Source of the DNA: a bacterium
GTDB taxonomy: Bacteria; Bacillota; Clostridia; Oscillospirales; Oscillospiraceae
NCBI GenBank assembly: GCA_019424865.1
Contig: JAHYYS010000034.1
Location: 1 to 26,966, forward strand
Direction of reading: 5' to 3'
Length of the DNA stretch: 26,966 nucleotides
Shown: positions 14,966 to 21,692 of the stretch, one piece after another
Layout: every line of letters begins with the position of its first letter
How positions within the stretch are numbered: position 1 is the stretch's first letter
Program-made: the position numbers and the translations under genes
The notes under the pieces: model-generated
The model's input: the letters and a program-made list of their open reading frames with translations, nothing else
The model's database searches: none
Told to the model about the DNA's origin: nothing

Positions 14966-15170
14966 TGAGACTGTCGAAAAAGTGGCGAATGCCACTTTTT
15001 CGAGTAGGCTCACGAAATTTCAGGCTCGATTTCTTGTGAAATTGTCGCCCAAAATTTCGTGAGAGGTGTCATTTCCCAGGCACATGTCCTTGGAAATGAC
15101 TGGATTTCATTTTATTCCGCCGTCTGCGGACGGCGGAACTCCTTGCAGGAGGGCTTTTTTGACACGCTGA
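14966..15170 (-). repeat. Structured repeat, copy B; MITE-like with imperfect terminal inverted repeats
   Basis: About 205 bp with several perfect hairpins: 14974-14986/14991-15003 (13 bp), 15011-15020/15052-15061 (10 bp), 15068-15076/15092-15100 (9 bp), 15117-15124/15129-15136 (8 bp) and the 13-mer at 15139-15151. The minus-strand start TCAGCGTGTCAAAAAAG and the plus-strand start TGAGACTGTCGAAAAAG agree at 13 of 17 positions. CTA flanks both ends (14963-14965 and 15171-15173), compatible with a 3-bp target duplication. No transposase is present. The element lies directly upstream of the kinase gene. Confidence 0.7.
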
Positions 15171-15318
15171 CTATGCAGCAGGCATACTGCGCCGCTCCAG
15201 AAAATTTCCAAAGTACAGGTATAAAACAGTATATACGACTTCACTTTGAATGTAAAGTGCACAAAATCCCCATATTTTAAATTCCTCTTGGGCTCGTCCT
15301 CCGGGCGGGCGGGCCATA

Positions 15319-15356
15319 CCGGCAGGCCCCGCAGCTGGGCTGCTGCGGGGTGCCGG
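15319..15356. other. Large GC hairpin in a gene-poor region
   Basis: CCGGCA (15319-15324) pairs with TGCCGG (15351-15356), and CCCCGCAGC (15327-15335) pairs with GCTGCGGGG (15342-15350) around a 6-nt loop, leaving a 2-nt bulge. No plus-strand T run follows directly, although an AT-rich tract starts about 10 bp later. It could be a transcript-end remnant. Otherwise 15174-15400 shows no convincing gene. Confidence 0.5.
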
Positions 15357-15400
15357 CGGAATTCGGCAAAATATTTTTCAGCTTTTTTGTAAATTTCTCC

Positions 15401-15429
15401 TTGCAAATTCCTCGTTATTGTGATAGAAT
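15401..15429 (+). promoter_or_regulatory. Sigma-A type promoter before a structured leader
   Basis: TTGCAA (15401-15406) and TAGAAT (15424-15429) are separated by 17 bp and lie in an AT-rich stretch. The predicted transcript starts near 15436. The first feature downstream is a terminator-like hairpin at 15491-15526, followed by a strong ribosome binding site at 15563-15570. Confidence 0.65.
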
Positions 15430-15435
15430 AATAAC

Positions 15436-15535
15436 TCGTTAAAGCACATGTCTCATCTGGCTTGATGCCGGCGGCAGGGACAGCGCTTGGGAGGCAAGGA
15501 TGTCCCGGCCGGGGCATCCTTGCCTCTTTATATTT
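15436..15535 (+). ncRNA. Candidate attenuator/riboswitch-like leader or small RNA
   Basis: A 12-bp perfect stem (15491-15502 with 15515-15526) followed by TTTATATTT would terminate the transcript after about 100 nt. A competing fold is possible: GATGCC (15464-15469) with GGCATC (15513-15518) and GGGACA (15477-15482) with TGTCCC (15501-15506). It uses both halves of the terminator stem. Mutually exclusive folds of this kind are typical of transcription attenuators. I do not recognise it as a known riboswitch class. It could also simply be a small RNA with its own terminator. Confidence 0.45.
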
Positions 15536-15576
15536 CAGCGTCTGCGGTCCGTCCGGCGCGCGGAAGGAGGAAGCTT

Positions 15577-15777
15577 ATGAAAAATTCCCTTTTCTCCCCC
15601 GCCCGTGCGCCCCGCACACTGTCTTCCGGCGCCCGCTTTCCGCCCGGGCCCGGCGGCCCCTGCTGTCCAAAATCCGGCGCGGAAAATACCCCGCCAGCTC
15701 AACAGCCGCCAGACATTGCCAGGGCGCCACCCCTTTTCCGTCAAATCCCGATCGTCCATTTCACAAAATTTTTTTAA
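15577..15777 (+). CDS. Small open frame with strong RBS (66 aa), possibly a gene remnant
   Basis: ATG at 15577 is preceded by GGAAGGAGG with a 6-nt gap, about as strong as any translation start in the window. The product begins MKNSLFSPARAPRTLSSGARF and is Pro/Arg-rich without a recognisable domain, TM helix or signal peptide. Codon use does not resemble that of the neighbouring genes. It may be a real short peptide behind the leader RNA, or the preserved 5' end of a decayed gene. From 15778 to 15990 I see no gene; a lone TATAAT at 15819-15824 lacks a good -35. Confidence 0.25.
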   Translation: MKNSLFSPARAPRTLSSGARFPPGPGGPCCPKSGAENTPPAQQPPDIARAPPLFRQIPIVHFTKFF

Positions 15778-15997
15778 GAGAATCCTCTCTTCTGTTTCAC
15801 AAACGAAAATCATTTGACTATAATTTTATTCTCATGTTCCCCGTAAAGTTGGACAAGTTCCCGCTTTTTTGCCCATTCTGCAATCTGCGGCCCCTCTTCG
15901 GCTTCCAATTTATGGGAATCTGAGGGCATTTTCCCTTTCGGAAATATGACCAAAAAACAATCGCGCCTGAAAATCGTTTTGGTGCTTTTGAGTCTGA

Positions 15998-16031
15998 TTT
16001 GACGTTTTGACGACGCCTGTGCGCCTATAAT
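15998..16031 (+). promoter_or_regulatory. Candidate activator-dependent promoter of acyl-CoA dehydrogenase 1
   Basis: A perfect -10 TATAAT (16026-16031) has no well-spaced -35. In its place are two direct copies of TTTGACG (15998-16004 and 16006-16012), 8 bp apart start to start. Direct heptamer repeats overlapping the -35 zone are the type of site bound by SARP-family activators, and a SARP/MalT-like regulator lies at the far end of this cluster. The link is inference. Confidence 0.45.
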
Positions 16032-16104
16032 TTGGCCGTGTGATTAGGGCGGCAGCTGACCGGCCCCAGTCGATAGAAAGTTTCAGAAAGGACAGAAGGT
16101 AGCT

Positions 16105-17244
16105 ATGGATTTTGGTTTTAACGACGAATACAAGATGATACAGAAAATGTATCGCGATTTCGCCGAGAAGGAAATTAAGCCCCTGGCGGAGGAGATCGAC
16201 GAGAACGAGCGCTTCCCCAAGGAGAGCGTTCAGAAGATGGCCGACAACGGCATGCTGGGTATTCCCTGGCCCGAGGAGTACGGCGGCGAGGAAGGCGACT
16301 ACCTCTCCTATGTCTTCGCCGTGGAAGAGCTCTCCAAGGTCTGTGCCTCCACCGGCGTTACCCTGTCTGCCCACACCTCTCTGGGCAGCGCCCCCATCTA
16401 TGACTGGGGCACCGAGGAGCAGAAGCAGAAGTACTTAGTTCCCCTGGCCAGCGGCGAGTGCCTGGGCGCCTTCGGTCTGACCGAGCCCAACGCCGGCACC
16501 GACGCCTCCCGTCAGAAGACCACTGCCGTGAAGCAGGGCGACCACTACGTCCTCAACGGCTCCAAGTGCTTCATCACCAACGCCGGCGAGGCCAAGTTCT
16601 ATGTGGTCATGGCTATGACCAACAAGGAGCTGGGCAACCACGGCATCTCCGCCTTCATCGTGGAGGACGGCTTCGAGGGCTTCTCCGTCGGCAAGCACGA
16701 GAAGAAGATGGGTATCCGCGGCTCCGCCACCGCCAGCCTGGTGTTTGACAACTGCATTGTTCCCGAGGAGAACCTGCTGGGCCATGAGGGCGAGGGCTTC
16801 AAGGTTGCCATGCACACCCTGGACGGCGGCCGTATCGGCATCGCCGCGCAGGCTCTGGGCATTGCGCAGGGCGCTTTGAACGAGGCTATTGCCTACGTCA
16901 AGATCCGCGAGCAGTTCGGCAAGCCCCTGTCCGCTTTCCAGAACACCCAGTTCGTCATTGCCAACCTGGCCAACCAGATCGAGGCCGCCCGCCTGCTGGT
17001 TTACCGCGCTGCCTGGGCCAAGGACAACGGCCAGCCCTACTCCGTGGCTTCCGCCCACGCCAAGCTGTTTGCCGCTGAGACCGCCATGCGTGTCACCACC
17101 GAGTGCGTGCAGCTGCTGGGCGGCTATGGCTACACCCGCGAGTACCCCGTGGAGCGCATGATGCGCGACGCCAAGATCACCCAGATCTACGAGGGCACCA
17201 GCGAGGTTCAGCGCATGGTCATCTCCCGTTCCCTGCTTCGGTAA
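16105..17244 (+). CDS. Acyl-CoA dehydrogenase 1 (butyryl-CoA dehydrogenase-like)
   Basis: A 379-aa FAD enzyme of the short-chain acyl-CoA dehydrogenase family, full length for the family. It has the LTEPNAGTDAS flavin-domain signature (about 124-134), a C-terminal QLLGGYGYTREYPVERMMRD signature, and the catalytic base Glu363 in 'YEGTSEVQR'. It closely follows the clostridial Bcd pattern. In anaerobes such enzymes usually run in the reducing direction on enoyl-CoA with electrons from Etf. The ATG has AGAAGG 5 nt upstream. Codon choice is strongly biased (AAG, GAG, AAC, CTG), which suggests high expression. Etf genes lie about 4.4 kb downstream on the same strand. Substrate chain length and identity are not resolved; crotonyl-CoA is the default guess. 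Confidence 0.93.
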   Translation: MDFGFNDEYKMIQKMYRDFAEKEIKPLAEEIDENERFPKESVQKMADNGMLGIPWPEEYGGEEGDYLSYVFAVEELSKVCASTGVTLSAHTSLGSAPIYDWGTEEQKQKYLVPLASGECLGAFGLTEPNAGTDASRQKTTAVKQGDHYVLNGSKCFITNAGEAKFYVVMAMTNKELGNHGISAFIVEDGFEGFSVGKHEKKMGIRGSATASLVFDNCIVPEENLLGHEGEGFKVAMHTLDGGRIGIAAQALGIAQGALNEAIAYVKIREQFGKPLSAFQNTQFVIANLANQIEAARLLVYRAAWAKDNGQPYSVASAHAKLFAAETAMRVTTECVQLLGGYGYTREYPVERMMRDAKITQIYEGTSEVQRMVISRSLLR

Positions 17245-17432
17245 GGGTTCTTTTCCCGGTTTTGTCCTTTCGCAGGAGCCGTCTCTGCGGCTCTGAGCGG
17301 CGCTGCAGAGATTGTCCTGCCTGTTTGTGGGCGTCGCCCCCTGTGATAACGAAGCTGTCTGCCGCCGGCTTAATCCGTGCCTTGCGTCTCCCTGGCGCGG
17401 CCCGTTCCGCGCCGGGGCCGCAGGCACAAGGT

Positions 17433-17461
17433 TTGACAGCCCCGCGGCTCCCCTCCGTTAT
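17433..17461 (+). promoter_or_regulatory. Weak candidate promoter in the 430-bp gap before the YjiH gene
   Basis: A perfect -35 TTGACA (17433-17438) is followed after 17 bp by CGTTAT, a poor -10. It may be real only with an activator. No T-tailed terminator follows the dehydrogenase stop; the nearest structure is a GCAGGA/TCCTGC-closed fold around 17272-17323. The gap therefore does not prove a separate transcription unit. Confidence 0.25.
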
Positions 17462-17572
17462 TTGTCCGGGCGATTACCATTGTACCTATTGCATTTCTTG
17501 TTGCGCATCTTTTTTTACAGTAATCGGCGGCAATCGATTTTGTTCTATCTTTCAAATATCTATACCGGCTGT

Positions 17573-17588
17573 ACCGGCGGATACAATT
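17573..17588 (+). promoter_or_regulatory. Direct heptamer repeat (possible operator) upstream of the transporter
   Basis: TACCGGC occurs twice, at 17573-17579 and 17582-17588, with a 9-bp period, about 90 bp before the transporter start. GGATGAG follows at 17602-17608. The layout could be a binding site for the neighbouring SARP/MalT-like regulator, but the sequence alone cannot show this. Confidence 0.25.
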
Positions 17589-17675
17589 TGATATTTTAGT
17601 TTGGATGAGCCTGTAAAATCTGATGTGTGATAGGAGGATGCTTATAGGATAAAATTTAACATGGAGGGATACTTA

Positions 17676-19013
17676 ATGAGCGAGGAAGCTACCAAAAAAG
17701 TTGAGATCAAGAACTATGGTACCGCTGTGGCCAAGTTGTTCCTGATGTCTGCGTTCGGCATCATTTTCTTCTTCATCCCCATTGCGCCGGGCGGACAGGC
17801 TCCGCTGATGTGGTGTATTGACCTTGTCAGCGACGGCTTGGGCAACGCCGGCCTGGCCCTTACGGTTATCATGAACGTGGTGCTTTTGATCTGTACGATC
17901 TTCTCCAAGAAGATTCCGTTCCTGGACAAGTACCTGAGCGAGAGCGGTATTGTCAGCAAGGTGCTGTACGTGCTGGGCGCCATCTTCGGCATCCTGATCT
18001 TCCTGCAAATCGGTCCCGAGTGGCTGCTGAGCGCGGACACCGGCACCATGGCCCTGGGACTGTCCCGCGACGTTCTGTTCACCGTTCTCATCGCCGGCAT
18101 GTTCGTCACCTGCATTGCAAACTTCGGTATGCTGCAGTTCGTCGGCATCCTGATTGAGCCCATCATGCGCCCGCTGTACCGGCTGCCCGGTTACGCCGCG
18201 ATGGACGCCGCCACCTCCGTGGCCTGCTCCGCCGCCGTGGACGTGTTCATGGCCAACAAGATTTACCTGAACAAGCTGTACACCAAGCGCGACGTGTCCA
18301 TTATCGCCGGCAACTTCACCATCTGCTCCCTGGGCTTCTTTGCCCTGCTGTGCGAGATTGCGGAGATCCCCCAGTACTATGGCCTGAGCGTGATTGTCTC
18401 CTTTGCCATCTGCTTCATTATGCCCATCATCACCTCCCGCATCCCGCCCCTGTCCTGGATCCCCAACGAGTATGTGGACGGGACTCCCTGGACCAAGGAC
18501 GAGAAAAAGAGTGATGGCCGCAGCCTGATCAAGCGCGCCTGGGACGAGGCCATTGAGACCGCGGACCAGGGCAACTTCAAGATGGTTCTGGACGGCATTC
18601 TGGAAGCCTGCATCTTCGCCGTGAAGACCAGCGCCTACGTGACCTCCGTGGCCACCGTGGCCCTGATTCTGGGCACCTACACCCCGCTGTTTGACTGGCT
18701 GGGCGTACCCTTCATCCCCATCCTGAACCTGTTCGGCATCCCCTATGCCGAAATCGTTGCCCCCGCTTGTATCGTGGGTATCTCCGAAATCGCCATGCCC
18801 GTCATGGTGATTGCCGGTCAGGGTGTCTCCGAGGCCGCCGCGTTCTTCGTGGTTGTCCTGTCCACCGTGCAGGTCATCTTCTTCACCGAGAGCGCCAACG
18901 CCATCATCGAGTCCGACATTCCTCTGGGCTTTGTGCAGTGTATCATCATCTTTATTGAGCGCACAATCCTGGCCATCCCCATGCTGGCCATCGTCATCCA
19001 CATCATGTTCTAG
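17676..19013 (+). CDS. YjiH-family membrane protein (nucleoside-recognition/Gate domain), probable transporter
   Basis: A 445-aa multipass membrane protein. ATG 17676 is chosen because GGAGGG (17663-17668) lies 7 nt upstream; an in-frame ATG at 17661 overlaps that ribosome binding site. About ten hydrophobic segments are visible, including about 17-38, 55-75, 96-112, 132-160, 207-226, 237-253, 318-335, 355-380, 387-405 and 418-440. A charged cytosolic loop lies around 265-300. The Gate-domain region (about 135-240) contains 'SVACSAAVDVFMANKIY' and the C-terminal half has 'VGISEIAMPVMVIAGQG'. YjiH proteins are presumed transporters of uncertain substrate. Its position between a dehydrogenase and a CoA-transferase suggests import of the carboxylic acid used by the cluster, or export of the product. 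Confidence 0.85.
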   Translation: MSEEATKKVEIKNYGTAVAKLFLMSAFGIIFFFIPIAPGGQAPLMWCIDLVSDGLGNAGLALTVIMNVVLLICTIFSKKIPFLDKYLSESGIVSKVLYVLGAIFGILIFLQIGPEWLLSADTGTMALGLSRDVLFTVLIAGMFVTCIANFGMLQFVGILIEPIMRPLYRLPGYAAMDAATSVACSAAVDVFMANKIYLNKLYTKRDVSIIAGNFTICSLGFFALLCEIAEIPQYYGLSVIVSFAICFIMPIITSRIPPLSWIPNEYVDGTPWTKDEKKSDGRSLIKRAWDEAIETADQGNFKMVLDGILEACIFAVKTSAYVTSVATVALILGTYTPLFDWLGVPFIPILNLFGIPYAEIVAPACIVGISEIAMPVMVIAGQGVSEAAAFFVVVLSTVQVIFFTESANAIIESDIPLGFVQCIIIFIERTILAIPMLAIVIHIMF

Positions 19014-19045
19014 TAAGCCGGTTTCCGCCGGTTGTCCTGCGGCAA

Positions 19046-19087
19046 AAGGCTTCACGCAGCCGTGCTTCTGCGGCGGCGTGAAGCCTT
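19046..19087 (+). other. Intercistronic hairpin between transporter and CoA-transferase
   Basis: A 12-bp perfect stem (19046-19057 with 19076-19087) extends inward through GCCG/CGGC. It is not followed by a T run, so it is more likely an mRNA stabiliser or partial stop than a full terminator. The next gene starts 77 bp later. Confidence 0.55.
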
Positions 19088-19164
19088 CCCGCCGGGGCTT
19101 TCAAGCAAAGTTCCCTGCCGTCTGTACGTATTTCTGTTTTACGTGATTTTTACGAGGTGTTTCT

Positions 19165-20346
19165 ATGAACAAAGTGCTAAGCGGTATTCGCGTGCTGGAC
19201 TTCTCCCAGGTTCTGGCCGGCCCGTTCTGCACCATGAACCTGGCCGACTTCGGCGCAGAAGTCATCAAAATCGAAAAACCCGGCTCCGGCGACGGCAGCC
19301 GTATTTTTGGCCCCTTTGTGGCCGACCAGAGCGGCTACTACATCCTGGTCAACCGCGGCAAGAAGGGCATCACCCTTGATTTGAAGAAGGGCAAGGACAT
19401 CATCTATGAGATGGTCAAGAGCTGCGACATCGTGGTGGAGAACTTCAAGCCCGGTGTCATGGAGAAGCTGGGCTACTCCTATGACAAGCTCAAGGAGATC
19501 AACCCCCGCCTGATTTACTGCTCCATCTCCGGCTTCGGCCAGGACAGCCCCATGCGCGACCTGCCCGCCTATGACATCGTGGCTCAGGGCATGTCCGGCA
19601 TGATGAGCATCACCGGCTATCCCAACGATCCCCCCGCCCGCGTGGGCAGCTCCCTGGGCGACGTGAGTGCCGGCCTGTATGCCGTGACCGGCATCCTGCT
19701 GGCTCTGTATAACCGGGAGAAGACCGGCAAGGGCCAGTACGTGGACATCGCCATGCTGGACAGCGTGTTCGCCTTTATCGAGACCAACGTGGTCCGGCAC
19801 ACCATCGGCGGCGTCCATCCCACCCGCGTGGGTGCCCGCCACCCCCTGAGCGCCCCCTTCGACATCTATATGTGCAAGGACGCTTACGTTATCATCGCCG
19901 TGGCCAGCGACCACCACTTCGCCAAGCTGTGCGAGATGATTGGTCAGCCCGACCTCATCAAGAACCCCAAGTTTGACTCTGACCCCCACCGTTCCGAGAA
20001 CGATGTGGAGCTCAAGGCCATCCTGGAGAAGTTCCTGGCCAACTACACCGTGGACGAGGCCATGAAGATGATGCAGGAGCGCTCCATCCCCTGCGGCCCC
20101 CTGTGCACGGTGGACGAGGCCTGCCAGAATCCCAGCATTCTGGCCCGGGACATGCTGGTGGAGATCGACCAGCCCGGCGCCGGCAAGCTGAAGATCACCG
20201 GCAACCCCATGAAGCTGTCCGACACGCCCCCCGACCCCAAGCACGCCGCTCCGCTGCTGGGCCAGGACACCAAGTCCGTTCTGAAGGACGACTTCGGCTT
20301 CAGCGAAGAGCAAATTTCCAAGTGGGAATCGGAGAAGATTTTCTAA
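19165..20346 (+). CDS. Family III CoA-transferase (CaiB/BaiF type)
   Basis: A 393-aa family III CoA-transferase, normal length. These enzymes move CoA between carboxylic acids through an aspartyl-CoA thioester. Visible family features are the N-terminal 'LDFSQVLAGPFCTMNLADFGAEVIKIE' block (about 11-37, described here in part), 'RGKKGITLDLK' (64-74), 'VENFKPGVMEKLG' (91-103), 'AYDIVAQGMSG' (135-145) and 'GSSLGDVSAG' (161-170). Asp166 of the last motif is the likely catalytic aspartate. GAGGTG precedes the ATG by 5 nt. It lies between the transporter and acyl-CoA dehydrogenase 2, so it probably activates the imported acid using the product acyl-CoA as donor. Possible substrates include crotonobetaine-like, cinnamate-like or other enoic acids; none is proven. 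Confidence 0.93.
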   Translation: MNKVLSGIRVLDFSQVLAGPFCTMNLADFGAEVIKIEKPGSGDGSRIFGPFVADQSGYYILVNRGKKGITLDLKKGKDIIYEMVKSCDIVVENFKPGVMEKLGYSYDKLKEINPRLIYCSISGFGQDSPMRDLPAYDIVAQGMSGMMSITGYPNDPPARVGSSLGDVSAGLYAVTGILLALYNREKTGKGQYVDIAMLDSVFAFIETNVVRHTIGGVHPTRVGARHPLSAPFDIYMCKDAYVIIAVASDHHFAKLCEMIGQPDLIKNPKFDSDPHRSENDVELKAILEKFLANYTVDEAMKMMQERSIPCGPLCTVDEACQNPSILARDMLVEIDQPGAGKLKITGNPMKLSDTPPDPKHAAPLLGQDTKSVLKDDFGFSEEQISKWESEKIF

Positions 20347-20399
20347 TCCGTCCAAATAAATACAAAAAATTCAAACAATTATTTTAGGAGGAAACTGTT

Positions 20400-21536
20400 A
20401 TGGATTTCAAGTATACTGAGGACCAAATCGCCCTGCGCCGTGCCGTCCGTGAGTGGGCTCAGAGCTACCTGGCTCCCAAGGCCGAGGAGATCGACGTGAA
20501 CAACCGCTTCCCCACTGAGACCATCAAGGCTCTGGGCGAGCAGGACCTGATGGGCCTGGCTTATCCCGAGGAGCTGGGCGGCGCCGGCTATGACGCCATC
20601 TCCGAGGCCATCGCCATGGAGGAGATCTCCGCTGCCTGCGCGGCCACCGGTTCCATCATCACTGGTCACTATCTGGGCTTTGACGCTCTGTATCTGGCCG
20701 GCACCCCCGAGCAGAAGGAGAAGTGGCTGCGTCCCGCTCTGGAGGGCGAGAAGTACGCTGCCTTCTGCCTGACCGAGCCCGCCGGCGGTTCCGACATGAC
20801 CTCCAACAAGACCACCGCTGTGGAGGACGGCGACTACTATGTCATCAACGGCGTGAAGCACTTCATCACCGGCGGCGCTCACTGCGACTTCCTGTGCTGC
20901 TTCGCCATCACCAACAAGGAGGATCCCAAGCACGGCATGACCTGCTTCGTGGTGGAGCAGGGCACCCCCGGCATGAAGATCGCCTCCGAGGATAACAAGA
21001 TGGGTATCCGCGGCGCCCGCACCGCTGAGATCGTCTTCGAGGACTGCCGCGTTCCCAAGGAGAACATGGTCGGCAAGCTGAACGGCGGCTATCGTCTGGC
21101 TCTGGACGTGGTGGACCGCGGCCGTATCGGCATCGCTGCTATGGCTGTTGGTATCGGCCAGGCCGCTCTGGATCTGGCTATCAAGTACTCCAAGGAGCGC
21201 GAGGTCTTCAAGCGCCCCATCTCCAAGTTCCAGGGCATCCAGTGGATGCTGGCCGACGCTGCCACCCAGCTGGAGGCCGCTCGTATGCTGACCTACTACG
21301 CCGCCGACCTGAAGGAGCAGGGCGTTCCCTTCACCAAGCAGGCCGCCATGGCCAAGCTGTTCGCCGCTGAGGCCTCCCACAAGGTGGTTGACACCGCTCT
21401 GCAGATCCACGGCGGTTACGGCTACATGAAGGAGTACCCCATCGAGCGCATCTATCGCGACCAGCGCATCACCGAGCTGTTCGAGGGCACCTCTCAGGTC
21501 CAGAAGATCGTCATTGCCGGTCAGCTGCTCCACTAA
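20400..21536 (+). CDS. Acyl-CoA dehydrogenase 2 (probable enoyl-CoA reductase of the cluster)
   Basis: A 378-aa FAD acyl-CoA dehydrogenase, a diverged paralogue of the one at 16105. It has LTEPAGGSDMTS (about 123-134), 'IHGGYGYMKEYPIERIYRD' near the C-terminus, and catalytic Glu362 in 'FEGTSQVQK'. The substrate-side segment differs from the first enzyme ('TGHYLGFDALY' against 'SAHTSLGSAPI'), which points to another acyl group. AGGAGG lies 8 nt before the ATG and only 53 bp separate it from the CoA-transferase, so the two are co-transcribed. EtfBA follows after 156 bp. Codon bias indicates high expression. By analogy with CaiA, caffeyl-CoA reductase and similar enzymes, it may reduce the CoA-activated unsaturated acid. 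Confidence 0.92.
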   Translation: MDFKYTEDQIALRRAVREWAQSYLAPKAEEIDVNNRFPTETIKALGEQDLMGLAYPEELGGAGYDAISEAIAMEEISAACAATGSIITGHYLGFDALYLAGTPEQKEKWLRPALEGEKYAAFCLTEPAGGSDMTSNKTTAVEDGDYYVINGVKHFITGGAHCDFLCCFAITNKEDPKHGMTCFVVEQGTPGMKIASEDNKMGIRGARTAEIVFEDCRVPKENMVGKLNGGYRLALDVVDRGRIGIAAMAVGIGQAALDLAIKYSKEREVFKRPISKFQGIQWMLADAATQLEAARMLTYYAADLKEQGVPFTKQAAMAKLFAAEASHKVVDTALQIHGGYGYMKEYPIERIYRDQRITELFEGTSQVQKIVIAGQLLH

Positions 21537-21593
21537 TTCCCATAAACACAACCGGAAAAGCGTAACGCTCAGATCGCTTTATAGTGCGTGAAA

Positions 21594-21635
21594 GGATATG
21601 GGCAAATCTTGCTTTTACAGGGTTTGCCCATATCC
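21594..21635 (+). terminator. Long hairpin between dehydrogenase 2 and etfB (partial terminator or processing site)
   Basis: A perfect 13-bp stem (21594-21606 with 21623-21635) surrounds a 16-nt loop and is followed by GTTTGAAAAC, a poor T tract. It may reduce read-through or set different amounts of dehydrogenase and Etf rather than end the operon. No strong promoter was found in 21540-21690, so etfBA probably depends on read-through. Confidence 0.5.
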
Positions 21636-21692
21636 GTTTGAAAACAACTGCGCCATCGCATCTGCCGATGGTTACATTAGGGAGGATAAAGT

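Noticed and set aside
131..15735. Short similarity between about 135-149 and about 15716-15730 (CATTGCCAGGG.GCC)
   Set aside because: About 15 bases with one mismatch and no extended similarity around it; chance or weak context, not called a repeat.
15462..15923. Plus-strand frame of 153 codons in the gene-poor region
   Set aside because: It runs through the attenuator-like hairpin and has no ribosome binding site at its start. Only the in-region ATG at 15577, in a different frame, has a convincing ribosome binding site.
17602..17608. GGATGAG resembling a MalT-box core upstream of the transporter
   Set aside because: A single short match. The regulator here carries an N-terminal winged helix, not the C-terminal LuxR-type helix-turn-helix of MalT, so a MalT box is not expected.
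17673..21551. Long minus-strand frames opposite the transporter, CoA-transferase and dehydrogenase 2 (about 390-460 codons each)
   Set aside because: All lie antisense to clear family members and have shadow-type Gly/His/Val-rich composition. No ribosome binding site or domain was seen.
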